The notes: a model not told the origin generated them from the letters alone. 53,698 bases of DNA from Alphaproteobacteria bacterium (GCA_018830285.1 JAHJSB010000049.1:1-53698), one strand, 5' to 3'; counted from the first letter of the stretch, positions 1 to 8,649 are shown. A program made the numbers and translations.

Positions 1-1
1 C

Positions 2-1093
2 ATGGAAAACGTCCTCTCCTCCGGCGTAATCCCGCAAATCTCCGTCATCATGGGCCCCTGCGCCGGCGGCGACGTCTATTCGCCCGCGCTGACAGACTTC
101 ATCTTCATGGTGAAGGACACGTCCTACATGTACGTCACCGGGCCTGACGTCGTGAAGACCGTCACCAATGAGGAAGTCACCCACGAGACCCTCGGCGGCG
201 CGTCCGTCCATGCCGCCAAATCCGGTGTTGTCGACGGCGCCTTCGAGAATGATATCGAGGCGCTGACTCAAATGCGCCGCCTGATCGATTTCCTGCCGCT
301 GTCAAACCGCGAAGACGCGCCAACCCGCCCGGTGCATGACGAGATGGAGCGCACCGAGAACAGCCTCGACACGCTGATCCCGCCAAACCCGAACACGCCC
401 TATGACATGAAGGAACTGATCATGAAGGTCGCCGACGAAGGCGACTTCTTCGAGATCAGCCCGAATTTCGGCGCCAACATCATCTGCGGCTTTGGCCGTA
501 TCGAGGGCTCCACGGTCGGCTTCGTCGCCAACCAGCCGATGACGCTGGCCGGCGTGCTCGACATCGACGCCTCCCGCAAGGCGGCCCGCTTCGTGCGCTT
601 CTGCGACTGTTTCAACATTCCCGTGGTGACGTTCGTCGACGTGCCGGGCTTCATGCCTGGCACCAAGCAGGAATATGGCGGCCTCATCAAGCATGGCGCC
701 AAGCTCCTCTTCGCCTATGCCGAAGCCACCGTTCCCAAGGTCACCGTCATTACACGGAAGGCCTATGGCGGCGCCTATGACGTGATGAGTTCCAAACACC
801 TGCGCGGCGACGTGAACTATGCCTGGCCAACGGCCGAGATCGCCGTGATGGGCGCCAAGGGCGCGGTCGAGATCATCTACCGCAAGGAAATGGGCAACCC
901 GGAAAAGATCGCCGAACTGACCAAGGAATACGAAGACAATTTCGCCAATCCTTATGTCGCCGCCCGCCGGGGCTATATCGACGACGTGATCATGCCTCAC
1001 TCCACCCGCAAGCGCATCGCCAAATCCCTCCGCGCCCTGCGCACCAAGCAGCTGGAAAACCCCTGGAAGAAGCACGACAATATTCCGCTTTAG
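2..1093 (+). CDS. pccB: Acyl-CoA (propionyl-CoA) carboxylase beta subunit, 5'-truncated by window edge
   Basis: Carboxyltransferase subunit of a biotin-dependent acyl-CoA carboxylase, probably converting propionyl-CoA to methylmalonyl-CoA in the cytoplasm. The frame is open to the window edge, and the first visible Met is internal. The 363 visible residues match the C-terminal two thirds of a family of about 510 residues. Visible landmarks are [16 protein letters not shown] with the following [21 protein letters not shown], which is typical of PccB-type carboxyltransferases, and the second crotonase-fold half with [13 protein letters not shown] and [14 protein letters not shown]. The protein ends [11 protein letters not shown], a common PccB terminus. 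A rho-independent terminator follows 30 nt after the stop. The substrate (propionyl-CoA rather than another acyl-CoA) is inferred from the motifs; the alpha subunit is not in the window. Confidence 0.93.
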   Translation: MENVLSSGVIPQISVIMGPCAGGDVYSPALTDFIFMVKDTSYMYVTGPDVVKTVTNEEVTHETLGGASVHAAKSGVVDGAFENDIEALTQMRRLIDFLPLSNREDAPTRPVHDEMERTENSLDTLIPPNPNTPYDMKELIMKVADEGDFFEISPNFGANIICGFGRIEGSTVGFVANQPMTLAGVLDIDASRKAARFVRFCDCFNIPVVTFVDVPGFMPGTKQEYGGLIKHGAKLLFAYAEATVPKVTVITRKAYGGAYDVMSSKHLRGDVNYAWPTAEIAVMGAKGAVEIIYRKEMGNPEKIAELTKEYEDNFANPYVAARRGYIDDVIMPHSTRKRIAKSLRALRTKQLENPWKKHDNIPL

Positions 1094-1123
1094 ACGCGGT
1101 GAATCGCTGCTCCAAAAACAACG

Positions 1124-1150
1124 AAGGGCGCTCTGAGGAGCGCCCTTTTT
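1124..1150 (+). terminator. Rho-independent terminator after pccB
   Basis: AAGGGCGCTC pairs with GAGCGCCCTT around a TGAG loop, and the run of T follows directly on the plus strand. It lies between pccB and the oppositely oriented UrcA-like gene. The A residues before the stem could let it work for the minus strand as well. Confidence 0.85.
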
Positions 1151-1190
1151 CAAGTTTTCAGGATGTTTTCTGGAGGTTTATATGGGTGGG

Positions 1191-1529
1191 CTAATGCCTG
1201 TCGGCGAGTTGTGTGGTGGCGGCGCGTGGCGACGTTGCCTGCGCGTGGTAGGCTAGCAGGTCCTGGCGCTCCGTCGCCTTCGCAGCGTTGGCGACCATCT
1301 GCGCCTCGCACGATTTTTCGATTTTCGCCTTCATGCTGACGCCGCCAGCCTTGGCCAGGCCGATCCGGCACGCGCGGTGCGCGCTTGTCTGGAATTCAGC
1401 ATAGATAACGTGAACTGGCGCCGACGGCGTGTAAGTGAAGACAGCCGCTTGTCCGGCTTTCGCCGAAGCTGCTCCGGCGACGGCAATGAATGCCGAGCCA
1501 GCGATGAAGGCCTTGATGAAGTGGGTCAT
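1191..1529 (-). CDS. UrcA-like secreted small protein
   Basis: A 112-residue protein with a clear Sec signal peptide (MTHFIKAFIAGSAFIAVAGAASA, cleavage near residue 23), so it is probably periplasmic. The mature part carries two cysteines (HRACRIGL and KSCEAQMV) and ends with A-A-K-A-x-E-R-Q-x-L-L-A-Y-H. That pattern of a Cys followed by an Ala-rich helix and a terminal L-x-x-x-H resembles the UrcA family of small secreted proteins common in sphingomonads and Caulobacterales, whose role is unknown. The start is supported by GGAGGA six bases upstream of the ATG. The family assignment is by eye and moderate; that the protein is small, secreted and probably disulfide-bonded is firmer. Confidence 0.72.
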   Translation of the reverse strand: MTHFIKAFIAGSAFIAVAGAASAKAGQAAVFTYTPSAPVHVIYAEFQTSAHRACRIGLAKAGGVSMKAKIEKSCEAQMVANAAKATERQDLLAYHAQATSPRAATTQLADRH

Positions 1530-1698
1530 TGGGCATCCTCCCAGGATTGCTCTTCACAGCCCTTTTGACTGTGCAGAGCAATCTGCCCGGTCCTAGACCG
1601 GCTGTCCGGACGGCTTCCTGACGGATACTTGAAATCGGCCTGACGAAAATGCGCTAAGGTTGAGCGCGTTTGTTTTTATAGCTCAGCTCTTGTTTCCT

Positions 1699-3645
1699 AT
1701 GAGAAATGCTGGCTTTCGTATCGCGGGGCGGACCCGCCACAATGTTGGCAAGGATGGGGGATATGAAGTCTTGGGGAATACATCACTTGCCGGGTTGGGG
1801 CTTGAGCCCTTCTCGTTGCTTGGCGTTCGCGTCGATCCGTCATCGATGCGCCTGTCCGGCCCGCAGGGCGAGAATGTCGTCGAGCCAAAGGTCATGTCCT
1901 TGCTGGTCGTTCTGGTGCGCCGCCCCGGAGAGCTCTGGCTGCGGTCTGCCCTGATCGACCAGTTGTGGCCGGGTGATTCGGGTAGCGACCAGAGCCTCTC
2001 CCGCGCTGTCTCGCACCTGCGCAAGGCGCTCGCCACGCCGCATGGCATCGGCGAGGCCCTCGTGACGGTGCCAAAGCTCGGCTATCGGCTGGACGCAACC
2101 ATCCAACGCCAGGGCGACACGTCGGACGGCAAGACGCGCATCGCCGTGCTGCCATTTCGGTCTCTATCCCGGTTGGGGGATCAGGGGTATTTCGCCGAGG
2201 GCATTGCGGACGAACTGATCACGCGGCTTGGCGCGGTGCCACAGCTCCGGGTGACCGGCCGCACATCGGTGTTCCAGTTCAGGGACTCCGACATGGATAT
2301 GCCTCAAATCGCGGAGAAATTGCGGGTTACCCACCTGGTTGAAGGATCCGTCCAGCACCAGCACGACGATGTCCGGATCGATGTGCGTCTGATCGACGGC
2401 AAAACCGGCTTTGAAATGTGGTCCTATCGATACGACGGCAACATCGACGACATCTTTGCCTCGCGAGATGAAGTCGCCCACGACGCCACAATCGGGCTGA
2501 GCGAGGCGCTCGACCTTCCCGAACCGCAACCCAGAAACCGCAAGATGTCCGATAACAAGGCGGCCTACGACCTCTATCTTCAAGGGCGGGCCCTGACCAA
2601 TCGCACATTCGGCAACGGCATGCTGGCGAAGGCGGTTGAACTCCTCCAACAGGCGCTTGAACTCGATCCGGACTTTTCAGAATGCTGGACTGCGCTGGCT
2701 GAAGCGCACGTCTACACGGCGGTCTATACGCCCTGCCTGGACCGGCACGGTGAAGCCAGGAAAATGGCAAGCTGCGCACGCCGCGCCATTGAGCTGGACC
2801 CAATGCAGGGACATGCGCGCGCGATGCTCGGCCTGTACAAATGGACGCAAAATGACATCGTCGGCGCGCTGGACCTGGCGTACGAGGCACACCGTCTCGA
2901 ACCGGACAATCCGGACGTGACGATCCGGCTCGGGTCATTCCTGCTCTATTGTGGCCTGACGACCGAGGCCTTGCCATTGATCCAGAGGGCGATTGATCAG
3001 GATCCGGTCCATGGCCGGAATTATGGCATACTCTGCGTGGCCCACATGAATCTCGGAAATCTTGAGGCGAGTATCGCGGCCGGCCAGCGAACGACCGATC
3101 TCGGCTATCCGGCAATTTTCCTCGCCGTCGCACTGGCGACACTGGGCGATCGCGATCTCGCTGTTCAGCGATACCACCAGACACGTCTGCTGTTGAACAC
3201 GGTCATCTTCCCGCCGGTTGGCAGTGCGCCGCCGGAACCGGAGGCGATGGATGCCTATTGGCTGATCGCGGCCAAGGGTGTTTGCAGCGACCGCGCCGAA
3301 GATCGCGCTCTGTATGGCCAGCTGCTTGAGATGCTGCATGCCACACTGCACGATCCTGGCGATCCAAGCATCGTGATGCCGGCCATCTGGATGGGCAATG
3401 CGCAATTGGTTTTCAAAACCCTTGGACAGGACATCACGCCCGCCAACATGATTTGCTTCATGTTGATCTGGGCAGATGTCGATCCGATCCGCCAGGTCTG
3501 GCAGCATCCCGACTTCCTGGCATTTGCCGATCGTACCGGCCTGGTTGCGGCCTGGGAGAAATATGGCTGGCCAGACCTGCTGCCCGGTCCCCTCGGCGTC
3601 GTGTCGCAATGTGTTTCCAATGGGCAAGGTGTGCCGAGCCGGTAA
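1699..3645 (+). CDS. Winged-helix regulator with TolB-like and TPR regions
   Basis: A predicted soluble transcription regulator of about 648 residues. The N-terminal part has an OmpR/CadC-type winged helix (from GVRVDPSSMRLSG through EPKVMSLLVVLVRRPGELW, QSLSRAVSHLRKAL and TVPKLGYRLDA). A TolB-like/adenylate-cyclase-associated module follows (RIAVLPFRSLS, YFAEGIADELITRL, VEGSVQ, DVRLIDGKTGFEMWSYRYDG). The C-terminal half is helical with TPR-like repeats (AVELLQQALELDPDFSECW, ARRAIELDPMQGHARAMLG, EAHRLEPDNPDV). CadC relatives usually carry a transmembrane helix between the DNA-binding and sensor parts; none is visible here. The start is uncertain: the frame opens with TTG at 1660, but the first ATG at 1699 fits a weak promoter-like TTGAAA at 1629 better. 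Target genes are unknown; the divergent UrcA-like gene and downstream thiolase are candidates. Confidence 0.82.
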   Translation: MRNAGFRIAGRTRHNVGKDGGYEVLGNTSLAGLGLEPFSLLGVRVDPSSMRLSGPQGENVVEPKVMSLLVVLVRRPGELWLRSALIDQLWPGDSGSDQSLSRAVSHLRKALATPHGIGEALVTVPKLGYRLDATIQRQGDTSDGKTRIAVLPFRSLSRLGDQGYFAEGIADELITRLGAVPQLRVTGRTSVFQFRDSDMDMPQIAEKLRVTHLVEGSVQHQHDDVRIDVRLIDGKTGFEMWSYRYDGNIDDIFASRDEVAHDATIGLSEALDLPEPQPRNRKMSDNKAAYDLYLQGRALTNRTFGNGMLAKAVELLQQALELDPDFSECWTALAEAHVYTAVYTPCLDRHGEARKMASCARRAIELDPMQGHARAMLGLYKWTQNDIVGALDLAYEAHRLEPDNPDVTIRLGSFLLYCGLTTEALPLIQRAIDQDPVHGRNYGILCVAHMNLGNLEASIAAGQRTTDLGYPAIFLAVALATLGDRDLAVQRYHQTRLLLNTVIFPPVGSAPPEPEAMDAYWLIAAKGVCSDRAEDRALYGQLLEMLHATLHDPGDPSIVMPAIWMGNAQLVFKTLGQDITPANMICFMLIWADVDPIRQVWQHPDFLAFADRTGLVAAWEKYGWPDLLPGPLGVVSQCVSNGQGVPSR

Positions 3646-3764
3646 TCGCTGTCCCGACTACCCCCTCGAATCCCCCCTTGCTCACCCCTAGGGAACCCTG
3701 CCTACATTCTTTCCATACACGCTCACCCCCCCCGCCTACGGGCGCAAAGGAAGGAAACCCTGGA

Positions 3765-4928
3765 ATGGCTGACGCCTATATCTGCGCCGCCGTGCGCACT
3801 GCCGGGGGGCGCCGCAATGGCCGCCTCTCGGGCATCCACGCAAACGATCTCGGCGCCAAGGCGCTCGATGCTGTCCTTGCCCGCGCGGGCATCGACCCCG
3901 CCGCCATCGAAGACGTCATCTTCGGCTGCGTCACGCAGGCCGGCGAACAGGCCGGCCAGTTCGGTCGCATGGCCGTGCTCGCCTCCTCGCTGCCCGACAG
4001 CGTTCCCGCCGTCACCATCGACCGCCAGTGCGGCTCGTCGCAACAGGCCATCCAGTTTGCGGCGCAGGCCATCATGTCCGGCACGCAGGATATCATCATC
4101 GCAGCCGGCGCCGAATCCATGTCGCGCGCGCCGATGGGGTCCAATTATTTGCCGGGTTCCGGCATCTCGCCCATCTCCGATGCGATCAAGCAGAAATACG
4201 GCATCAAGGGTTTCAGCCAGTTTGCCGGTGCCGAAATGGTCGCGAAGAAGCATGGCTTCACGCGTGACGATACCGACGCGTTCGGCGTCGAGAGCCAGCG
4301 CCGCGCCGCAGCGGCCACCGCAGCCGGCGCCTTCAAGGACGAGATCGTGCCGGTGGAGTTCGTCACGCCCGAAGGCGAGACGGCAATCCATGACACCGAT
4401 GAAGGCATCCGTGCGGGCACCACGCGCGAAGCCCTCGCCGGCCTGAAGACAATGGCCGAAGGCGGTATTCTCACTGCGGGTACGTCCAGCCAGATTTGCG
4501 ACGGCGCGTCCGCCGTGCTGGTCGCCTCGGCTGAGGCCGTCAAGCGCCACGGCCTGACGCCGCTCGCGCGCATCCACAACCTCACCGTCACGGCAGGCGA
4601 TCCGGTCATCATGCTGGAAGAACCGCTCTTCGCCACCGACCGCGCCCTGCAGCGCGCCGGCATGAAGATGTCAGACATTGACCTCTACGAGGTGAACGAA
4701 GCCTTCGCCTCGATCCCGCTAGCCTGGCTCAAACATACCGGCGCCGACCCGGAAAAGCTGAACGTGAATGGCGGGGCCATTGCCCTCGGCCACCCGCTGG
4801 GCGCCACCGGCACCAAGCTGATGACCACGCTGATCTATGGCCTGAAGGCGCGCGGCAAGCGCTGGGGCCTGCAAACCATGTGCGAAGGCGGCGGCATCGC
4901 CAACGTCACGATCATCGAACTGGCCTGA
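3765..4928 (+). CDS. Acetyl-CoA C-acyltransferase (thiolase)
   Basis: A 387-residue thiolase that would cleave or condense 3-ketoacyl-CoA and acetyl-CoA. The nucleophilic Cys89 is in DRQCGSSQQA, the catalytic His343 in ALGHPLGATG and the second Cys373 in MCEGGG. NEAFAS is also present. The length is normal for the family. The ATG at 3765 has a strong AGGAAGGA upstream; the frame continues upstream into the previous gene, but that part is not thiolase-like. Fatty-acid beta-oxidation or a related acyl-CoA degradation step is likely, and the sequence is closer to FadA/steroid-type thiolases than to biosynthetic PhaA, though I cannot fix the substrate. The upstream gap contains a run of eight C at 3726-3733. 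Confidence 0.93.
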   Translation: MADAYICAAVRTAGGRRNGRLSGIHANDLGAKALDAVLARAGIDPAAIEDVIFGCVTQAGEQAGQFGRMAVLASSLPDSVPAVTIDRQCGSSQQAIQFAAQAIMSGTQDIIIAAGAESMSRAPMGSNYLPGSGISPISDAIKQKYGIKGFSQFAGAEMVAKKHGFTRDDTDAFGVESQRRAAAATAAGAFKDEIVPVEFVTPEGETAIHDTDEGIRAGTTREALAGLKTMAEGGILTAGTSSQICDGASAVLVASAEAVKRHGLTPLARIHNLTVTAGDPVIMLEEPLFATDRALQRAGMKMSDIDLYEVNEAFASIPLAWLKHTGADPEKLNVNGGAIALGHPLGATGTKLMTTLIYGLKARGKRWGLQTMCEGGGIANVTIIELA

Positions 4929-4935
4929 ATCAAAA

Positions 4936-4961
4936 CGGGGAGAGCACAATCGCTCTCCCCG
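4936..4961 (-). terminator. Stem-loop between thiolase and lipoprotein genes
   Basis: CGGGGAGAGC pairs perfectly with GCTCTCCCCG around a six-base loop. Read on the minus strand the stem is followed by TTTT, so it should terminate the lipoprotein gene. On the plus strand no T-run follows, though the stem may still protect the 3' end of the thiolase message. Confidence 0.7.
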
Positions 4962-4987
4962 CATTGCGTCCCCCTTGGTGCGGCGGT

Positions 4988-5359
4988 CTATTCGCTGGTC
5001 TGCGGCATCATTGATCCGTCATCGGATTTCATCATGGTGCACATGCCCGATTCCATCTTGGGGCAGTCCTTCATCATGTCCGGCATTGTGTCCATGCAGG
5101 CCTGATGCATCGCCATCATCTCGGGCGACATGGCGCTTTTGTCTCCGCCGTGCATATCGGCCATCATCTGCTTCTTCATCGCCATGCAGTCGGCTTGCGT
5201 CGGGGCGGCATTCTGGTCTGTCTGCCCCATTTGCTCGGTATGTTGCATCTGCGCCTGGTTCGGATACCAGGAGGCACAGGATACCAGTCCGGTTGCCGAC
5301 AGGCACAGCAGTCCGGCGGTGGCGAGTCTTAAGGTCGTTGTTCGGAAGGGGTTGGTCAT
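4988..5359 (-). CDS. Met/Cys-rich lipoprotein
   Basis: A 123-residue predicted lipoprotein. The signal ends in a lipobox (GLVSCASW), so it should be lipid-anchored. The mature chain is exceptionally rich in Met with spaced Cys, Asp and His: CMAMKKQMMADMHGG, MSPEMMAMHQACMDTMPDMM, DCPKMESGMCTMM. Such Met-x-x-Met and Cys clusters are typical of soft-metal (Cu(I)/Ag(I)) ligands, but no known copper-binding domain is recognised. The start is set by AGGAG about ten bases before the ATG at 5359; an upstream in-frame ATG at 5401 would put extra residues before the signal. It lies downstream of a DUF5676-like membrane protein in the same orientation, probably co-transcribed. Confidence 0.75.
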   Translation of the reverse strand: MTNPFRTTTLRLATAGLLCLSATGLVSCASWYPNQAQMQHTEQMGQTDQNAAPTQADCMAMKKQMMADMHGGDKSAMSPEMMAMHQACMDTMPDMMKDCPKMESGMCTMMKSDDGSMMPQTSE

Positions 5360-5410
5360 CTGGTCAGGCTCCTGTTGTGTCAATCTGACGACTGACGTCA
5401 TGTCGGTGCG

Positions 5411-5677
5411 CTAGGTTTCGTCCTTGTGCAGGAAATTGTAGATCGTGGCCGCGAGCCATGCGAGCGCTCCGGCTGACAGGCTCCAGATGAACAGGCCTGC
5501 GACGATGCCGGTCATGTTCAGGGTCCAGGACATGCCGTTGAAATCGGAATGCATCATGTGCCCGCTCATGGTCATCATGCCCCCGGGGGCAAGTCCGACC
5601 AGTGCCACGCAGATCAGCCAGACGATTGCTACGGCCAGTGAAACCGCGAAGAATAACTTGTTTGCGTTGGGCTTCAT
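5411..5677 (-). CDS. DUF5676-like two-helix membrane protein
   Basis: An 88-residue inner-membrane protein. After MKPNANKLFF comes one hydrophobic helix (about residues 9-31), a Met/His loop (GGMMTMSGHMMHSDF) and a second helix (about residues 52-80). The layout of a short N-terminal K/N-rich segment, two helices and a G-x-H-M-like loop followed by W-S-L-S-A-G-A-L-A-W matches the DUF5676 family, often found near heavy-metal genes. The loop HMMH motif and the Met-rich lipoprotein downstream suggest a link to metal handling, but this is inference. The ATG at 5677 lacks a strong ribosome-binding site. The frame extends upstream to 5821 without membrane-protein character, so the short form is preferred. 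Confidence 0.7.
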   Translation of the reverse strand: MKPNANKLFFAVSLAVAIVWLICVALVGLAPGGMMTMSGHMMHSDFNGMSWTLNMTGIVAGLFIWSLSAGALAWLAATIYNFLHKDET

Positions 5678-5833
5678 GATTTCGGCTCGCTGTGGCTGGC
5701 GACAAAGGGTGCGCCACTTGTCAGTATATGCCCGGGCCTGCCGCCCGGACTTGCGATGAATCAATAGGTGGATACCTGAAGGCCAGCGTCTGCCTTTTCC
5801 ACCCCCCACCGCGACGGGCATATAAGGCGCTCC

Positions 5834-6328
5834 ATGCCCGCCTTCAGCCTCCTCACACCCATGCCGGGCCTGCTCTGGTACCTGCTGCCGATCTGGCCGC
5901 TGGTCTTCTGGCGCATCCAGCGCCTGAAGGCGTGGTTTCGCGCAGCAGGCGGCCCCGGCAGCCAGATGCTATGGGGCGTCATGTGGAATGGCCGTGTCCC
6001 CGGCGCACACCGGGGCTGCGGAGGGATCAGCCATCGCATTGCGATTGCCCCGCAGCAGGCCCAGGCGCAAGCGCAGGGCGGGTCCCGATCGGTCCCATCC
6101 CCGACACCTGGCCCATACCGCCACCGCATAACACTCACCCCCCCCCAAGCGCCCCTACAGGCGTCGCAAACATTTGCCCCTCATTCTGGATTCCCCCGAT
6201 CATCTGTGCCACCTAGATCGCTGATGGCGCCGCAATGGTGCCCGGCTTTCTGGAGGAAACGCGATGATCAACCGGCTCACATTGGCAGCGCTGGGTGGCG
6301 CAATCCTGCTCGGTGCCTGCACCCATGA
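5834..6328 (+). CDS. Doubtful ORF with one membrane segment, possible gene remnant
   Basis: The first 55 or so residues look protein-like: a hydrophobic helix (GLLWYLLPIWPLVFWRI) followed by QRLKAWFRAAGGPGSQ and MLWGVMWNGRV. After that the reading frame turns into a low-complexity Pro/Ala/Gln/Arg-rich stretch and runs into the start of the amidohydrolase gene at 6264, which a real gene would not be expected to do. I read this as a small membrane-protein gene broken by truncation or frameshift near 6000, or a short gene with a non-coding tail. No homologue is recognised. The whole 5678-6263 interval otherwise shows only a run of nine C at 6138-6146. Confidence 0.3.
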   Translation: MPAFSLLTPMPGLLWYLLPIWPLVFWRIQRLKAWFRAAGGPGSQMLWGVMWNGRVPGAHRGCGGISHRIAIAPQQAQAQAQGGSRSVPSPTPGPYRHRITLTPPQAPLQASQTFAPHSGFPRSSVPPRSLMAPQWCPAFWRKRDDQPAHIGSAGWRNPARCLHP

Positions 6329-8348
6329 TACGCCGGTCGAACCCGAGACCCTCGTCGAAGCGCCCACCGCGCCGCAACCGGTCACCGAAGCCTATACGGT
6401 CCGCCTGTTTGGCGCCGATATCGGCGAACTCACCGCCACGACGACCGGCCCCGGCATCCAGGTCGACTATGAATACCGCAACAATGGCCGCGGGCCGACG
6501 ATGGCCGAAACCATCCTTCTCGGCGCAGACGGCCTGCCGACCCGCTGGACCATTGATGGCAACACGACCTTCGGCAACAAGGTCGCTGAAACCTTCGCCC
6601 TCGATGACGGCACCGCCAGCTGGGTCGACACGACCGGTCCGGGCGGCGAGCCGGCAACTGAGCCACGCATCTACATTGCCCAGAACGCCTCGCCCTACGC
6701 GCTCTCGGTCTATGCCCGCGCCCTGCTCGCCGATGCAGACCAGACGCTGCCCGCCTGGCCGGCAGGTGCCCTGCGCCTTGAGGCACTGGAAGACGTCACT
6801 GTCGACGGCGGCACGGAACCAGTCGCCACCACGGCCTATGCCCTGACCGGCGAAAGCCTCGACCCGACCTATTTCCTGATGGACGCGGACGAGGAACTGT
6901 TTGCGCTTGTCACGCCGCGCTTCCTGATCGTGCGCAAGGGCTATGAAGACGCCGAGGCCCAGCTGACCGCGCTGGCTGTCCGCCTCGCATCGGCCCGTTA
7001 CGAGACGATCCAGGCCGCAACTGCCCACAGGTTTGACGGTCCGCTCCGCATCGCCGATGTCCGCATTTTCGATCCCGTGAAAAAGGCCCTTACCGATCCG
7101 GTATCGGTCCGCGTTGAAGGCACCACGATCAAGGCCATCGAGGCCGCCAATGCCAGCCATCCCGACGAGACCGTCATCGACGGCAAGGGGGGGACATTGG
7201 TCCCCGGCCTTGCAGACATGCACGGCCACGTCGGCCAGGACGATGCCCTGCTCAATATCGCTGCCGGCGTGACGCTGATCCGCGACATGGGCAACGATAA
7301 TGCCAAACTGGCCGAACTGATCGGCAAGATCGGGGACGGAACGCTCGCCGGTCCCCGGATCGTCCGGAACGGTTTCATCGAGGGCAAGAGCCCGTTCAAT
7401 TCGAATAACGGCATTCTTGTCTCGAGCGAGGAAGAAGCCGTCGCCGCCGTCGACTGGTATGCCGACCAGGGCGACTATTTACAGGTCAAGGTCTACAACT
7501 CGATGAATCCGGCCTGGGTGCCCGCCGTCGTGGCCGAGGCTCGCAAGCGCGGACTCGGCGTCACCGGCCACGTCCCGGCCTTCACCAATGCCAATGCCAT
7601 GATCGAGGCCGGCTATGACGAGATGACCCATATCAACCAGGTCATGCTCGGCTGGGTACTCGAAGCGGGCGAAGACACCCGCACCCTCTTGCGCCTCACC
7701 GCCCTTCAGCGCCTGCCCAAGGTCGATCTCGACAGTGAACAGGTCCGGCACACGCTCGATCTCATGGTCGCCAACAATGTCTCCATCGATCCGACCTATG
7801 CCATCCATGAGGCCCTGCTCCTGTCGCGCAATGGCGAGGTCCAGGCCGGCATGGCGGACTATGTCGATCACATGCCTGTCGGCGTTCAGCGCGATGCCCG
7901 CGCGGCCTGGTCGAATATCGAAACGCCGGAAGATGACGCGGCCTATGCAGGCGCCTTCGAGCAGATCACCGGCACGCTGAAGCGCATGAAGGATCGCGGC
8001 ATATTGATTCTCATGGGGACCGACATGGGTGGGTCGTTCAACTTGCATCGCGAACTGGAGCTCTACCAGAAAGTCGGCTTCACCCCGGCCGAGATACTCG
8101 CCCGCGCCACGCAGGAGGCCGCCGATTATGTGAAGCTCGGCGACGAAACAGGCTCCATCACGCCCGGCAAGAAGGCAGACTTCTTCCTCGTGCCCGGCAA
8201 TCCGGTCGAGGACCTGAAGGCGATCAAGACGATTGAGCTCGTGGCCAAGGATGGCGTCGTTTACTTCCCGAGCGAGATCTATCCCTATTTCGGCATCGAA
8301 CCCTTCACTGAAATACCGCACGTCACCTCGCCTGCCGTCGCCGAATAG
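6264..8348 (+). CDS. Amidohydrolase-family lipoprotein
   Basis: A 694-residue predicted lipoprotein metal-dependent hydrolase. The signal peptide ends with the lipobox LLGAC (Cys19). Residues about 40-240 form an N-terminal extension without recognisable motifs. The amidohydrolase fold starts near residue 265 with RIADVRIFDP, and the metal-binding site shows GLADMHGHVG (HxH), a possible carbamylated Lys in LQVKVYNSM, GVTGHVPAF, DEMTHINQ and the Asp in LMGTDMGG. The C-terminal GSITPGKKADFFLVPGNP returns to the small beta domain. GGAGGA precedes the ATG. The substrate is unknown; imidazolonepropionase-like and prolidase-like amidohydrolases are the nearest families. A second, unrelated-length amidohydrolase lipoprotein is at 39368. 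Confidence 0.88.
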   Translation: MINRLTLAALGGAILLGACTHDTPVEPETLVEAPTAPQPVTEAYTVRLFGADIGELTATTTGPGIQVDYEYRNNGRGPTMAETILLGADGLPTRWTIDGNTTFGNKVAETFALDDGTASWVDTTGPGGEPATEPRIYIAQNASPYALSVYARALLADADQTLPAWPAGALRLEALEDVTVDGGTEPVATTAYALTGESLDPTYFLMDADEELFALVTPRFLIVRKGYEDAEAQLTALAVRLASARYETIQAATAHRFDGPLRIADVRIFDPVKKALTDPVSVRVEGTTIKAIEAANASHPDETVIDGKGGTLVPGLADMHGHVGQDDALLNIAAGVTLIRDMGNDNAKLAELIGKIGDGTLAGPRIVRNGFIEGKSPFNSNNGILVSSEEEAVAAVDWYADQGDYLQVKVYNSMNPAWVPAVVAEARKRGLGVTGHVPAFTNANAMIEAGYDEMTHINQVMLGWVLEAGEDTRTLLRLTALQRLPKVDLDSEQVRHTLDLMVANNVSIDPTYAIHEALLLSRNGEVQAGMADYVDHMPVGVQRDARAAWSNIETPEDDAAYAGAFEQITGTLKRMKDRGILILMGTDMGGSFNLHRELELYQKVGFTPAEILARATQEAADYVKLGDETGSITPGKKADFFLVPGNPVEDLKAIKTIELVAKDGVVYFPSEIYPYFGIEPFTEIPHVTSPAVAE

Positions 8349-8649
8349 GGGCCGCAAGGCCGGCCTGTAACAAGTGTTGCGCATAGGCCACGGCAAAAAG
8401 CTGCGTGCAGTGTTAGCGAAACCTTAGTGGCCGCAACCGCTCCCAAAGGGGGGAGGGCGCGGCCATGTCTGTTAACTCAGGCGCTTGAATAGGCTTGGAA
8501 AATTAACCCCGGCCCCCGCCGAGACAGGGCGCGTATTAACCAACATTACCGATCCGCAAGAAGCTGCAGGCTTTCACGCTCTGTTTACGCGTCCGGCGCA
8601 TTGTCAGCGAAGGTTAATACCAAGCCGTCCGTTGTTAAGAGGTAATACA
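8349..8649. other. Long non-coding leader before the membrane-protein/VWA-like pair
   Basis: This 301-base gap has no convincing gene. It contains an imperfect hairpin at 8428-8465 (TGGCCGC with GCGGCCA, inner CTCCC with GGGAG) that lacks a T-run. It also has five TTAA motifs in otherwise GC-rich DNA (8472, 8503, 8536, 8614, 8635), two of which form the inverted repeat listed separately. It probably holds the promoter of the 8650 gene. Confidence 0.5.
8533..8620. promoter_or_regulatory. Nine-base inverted repeat upstream of 8650 gene
   Basis: GTATTAACC at 8533-8541 is the exact reverse complement of GGTTAATAC at 8612-8620. The second arm lies about 30 bases before the ATG at 8650. The arms are AT-rich in GC-rich surroundings, which suits a pair of binding sites for a regulator rather than an RNA stem, given the 70-base spacing. 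The regulator is unknown. Confidence 0.35.

Noticed and set aside
302-1153. Long open frame on the minus strand opposite pccB
   Set aside because: It has no ribosome-binding site and a translation rich in His, Arg and Gly typical of antisense frames in GC-rich DNA, and the plus strand encodes a clear carboxylase.
3726-3733. Run of eight C before the thiolase as a phase-variable promoter tract
   Set aside because: A similar run at 6138-6146 is not linked to any promoter-like element, and there is no evidence for length variation.
8428-8465. Hairpin after the first amidohydrolase gene as a terminator
   Set aside because: The stem is interrupted and not followed by a T-run.
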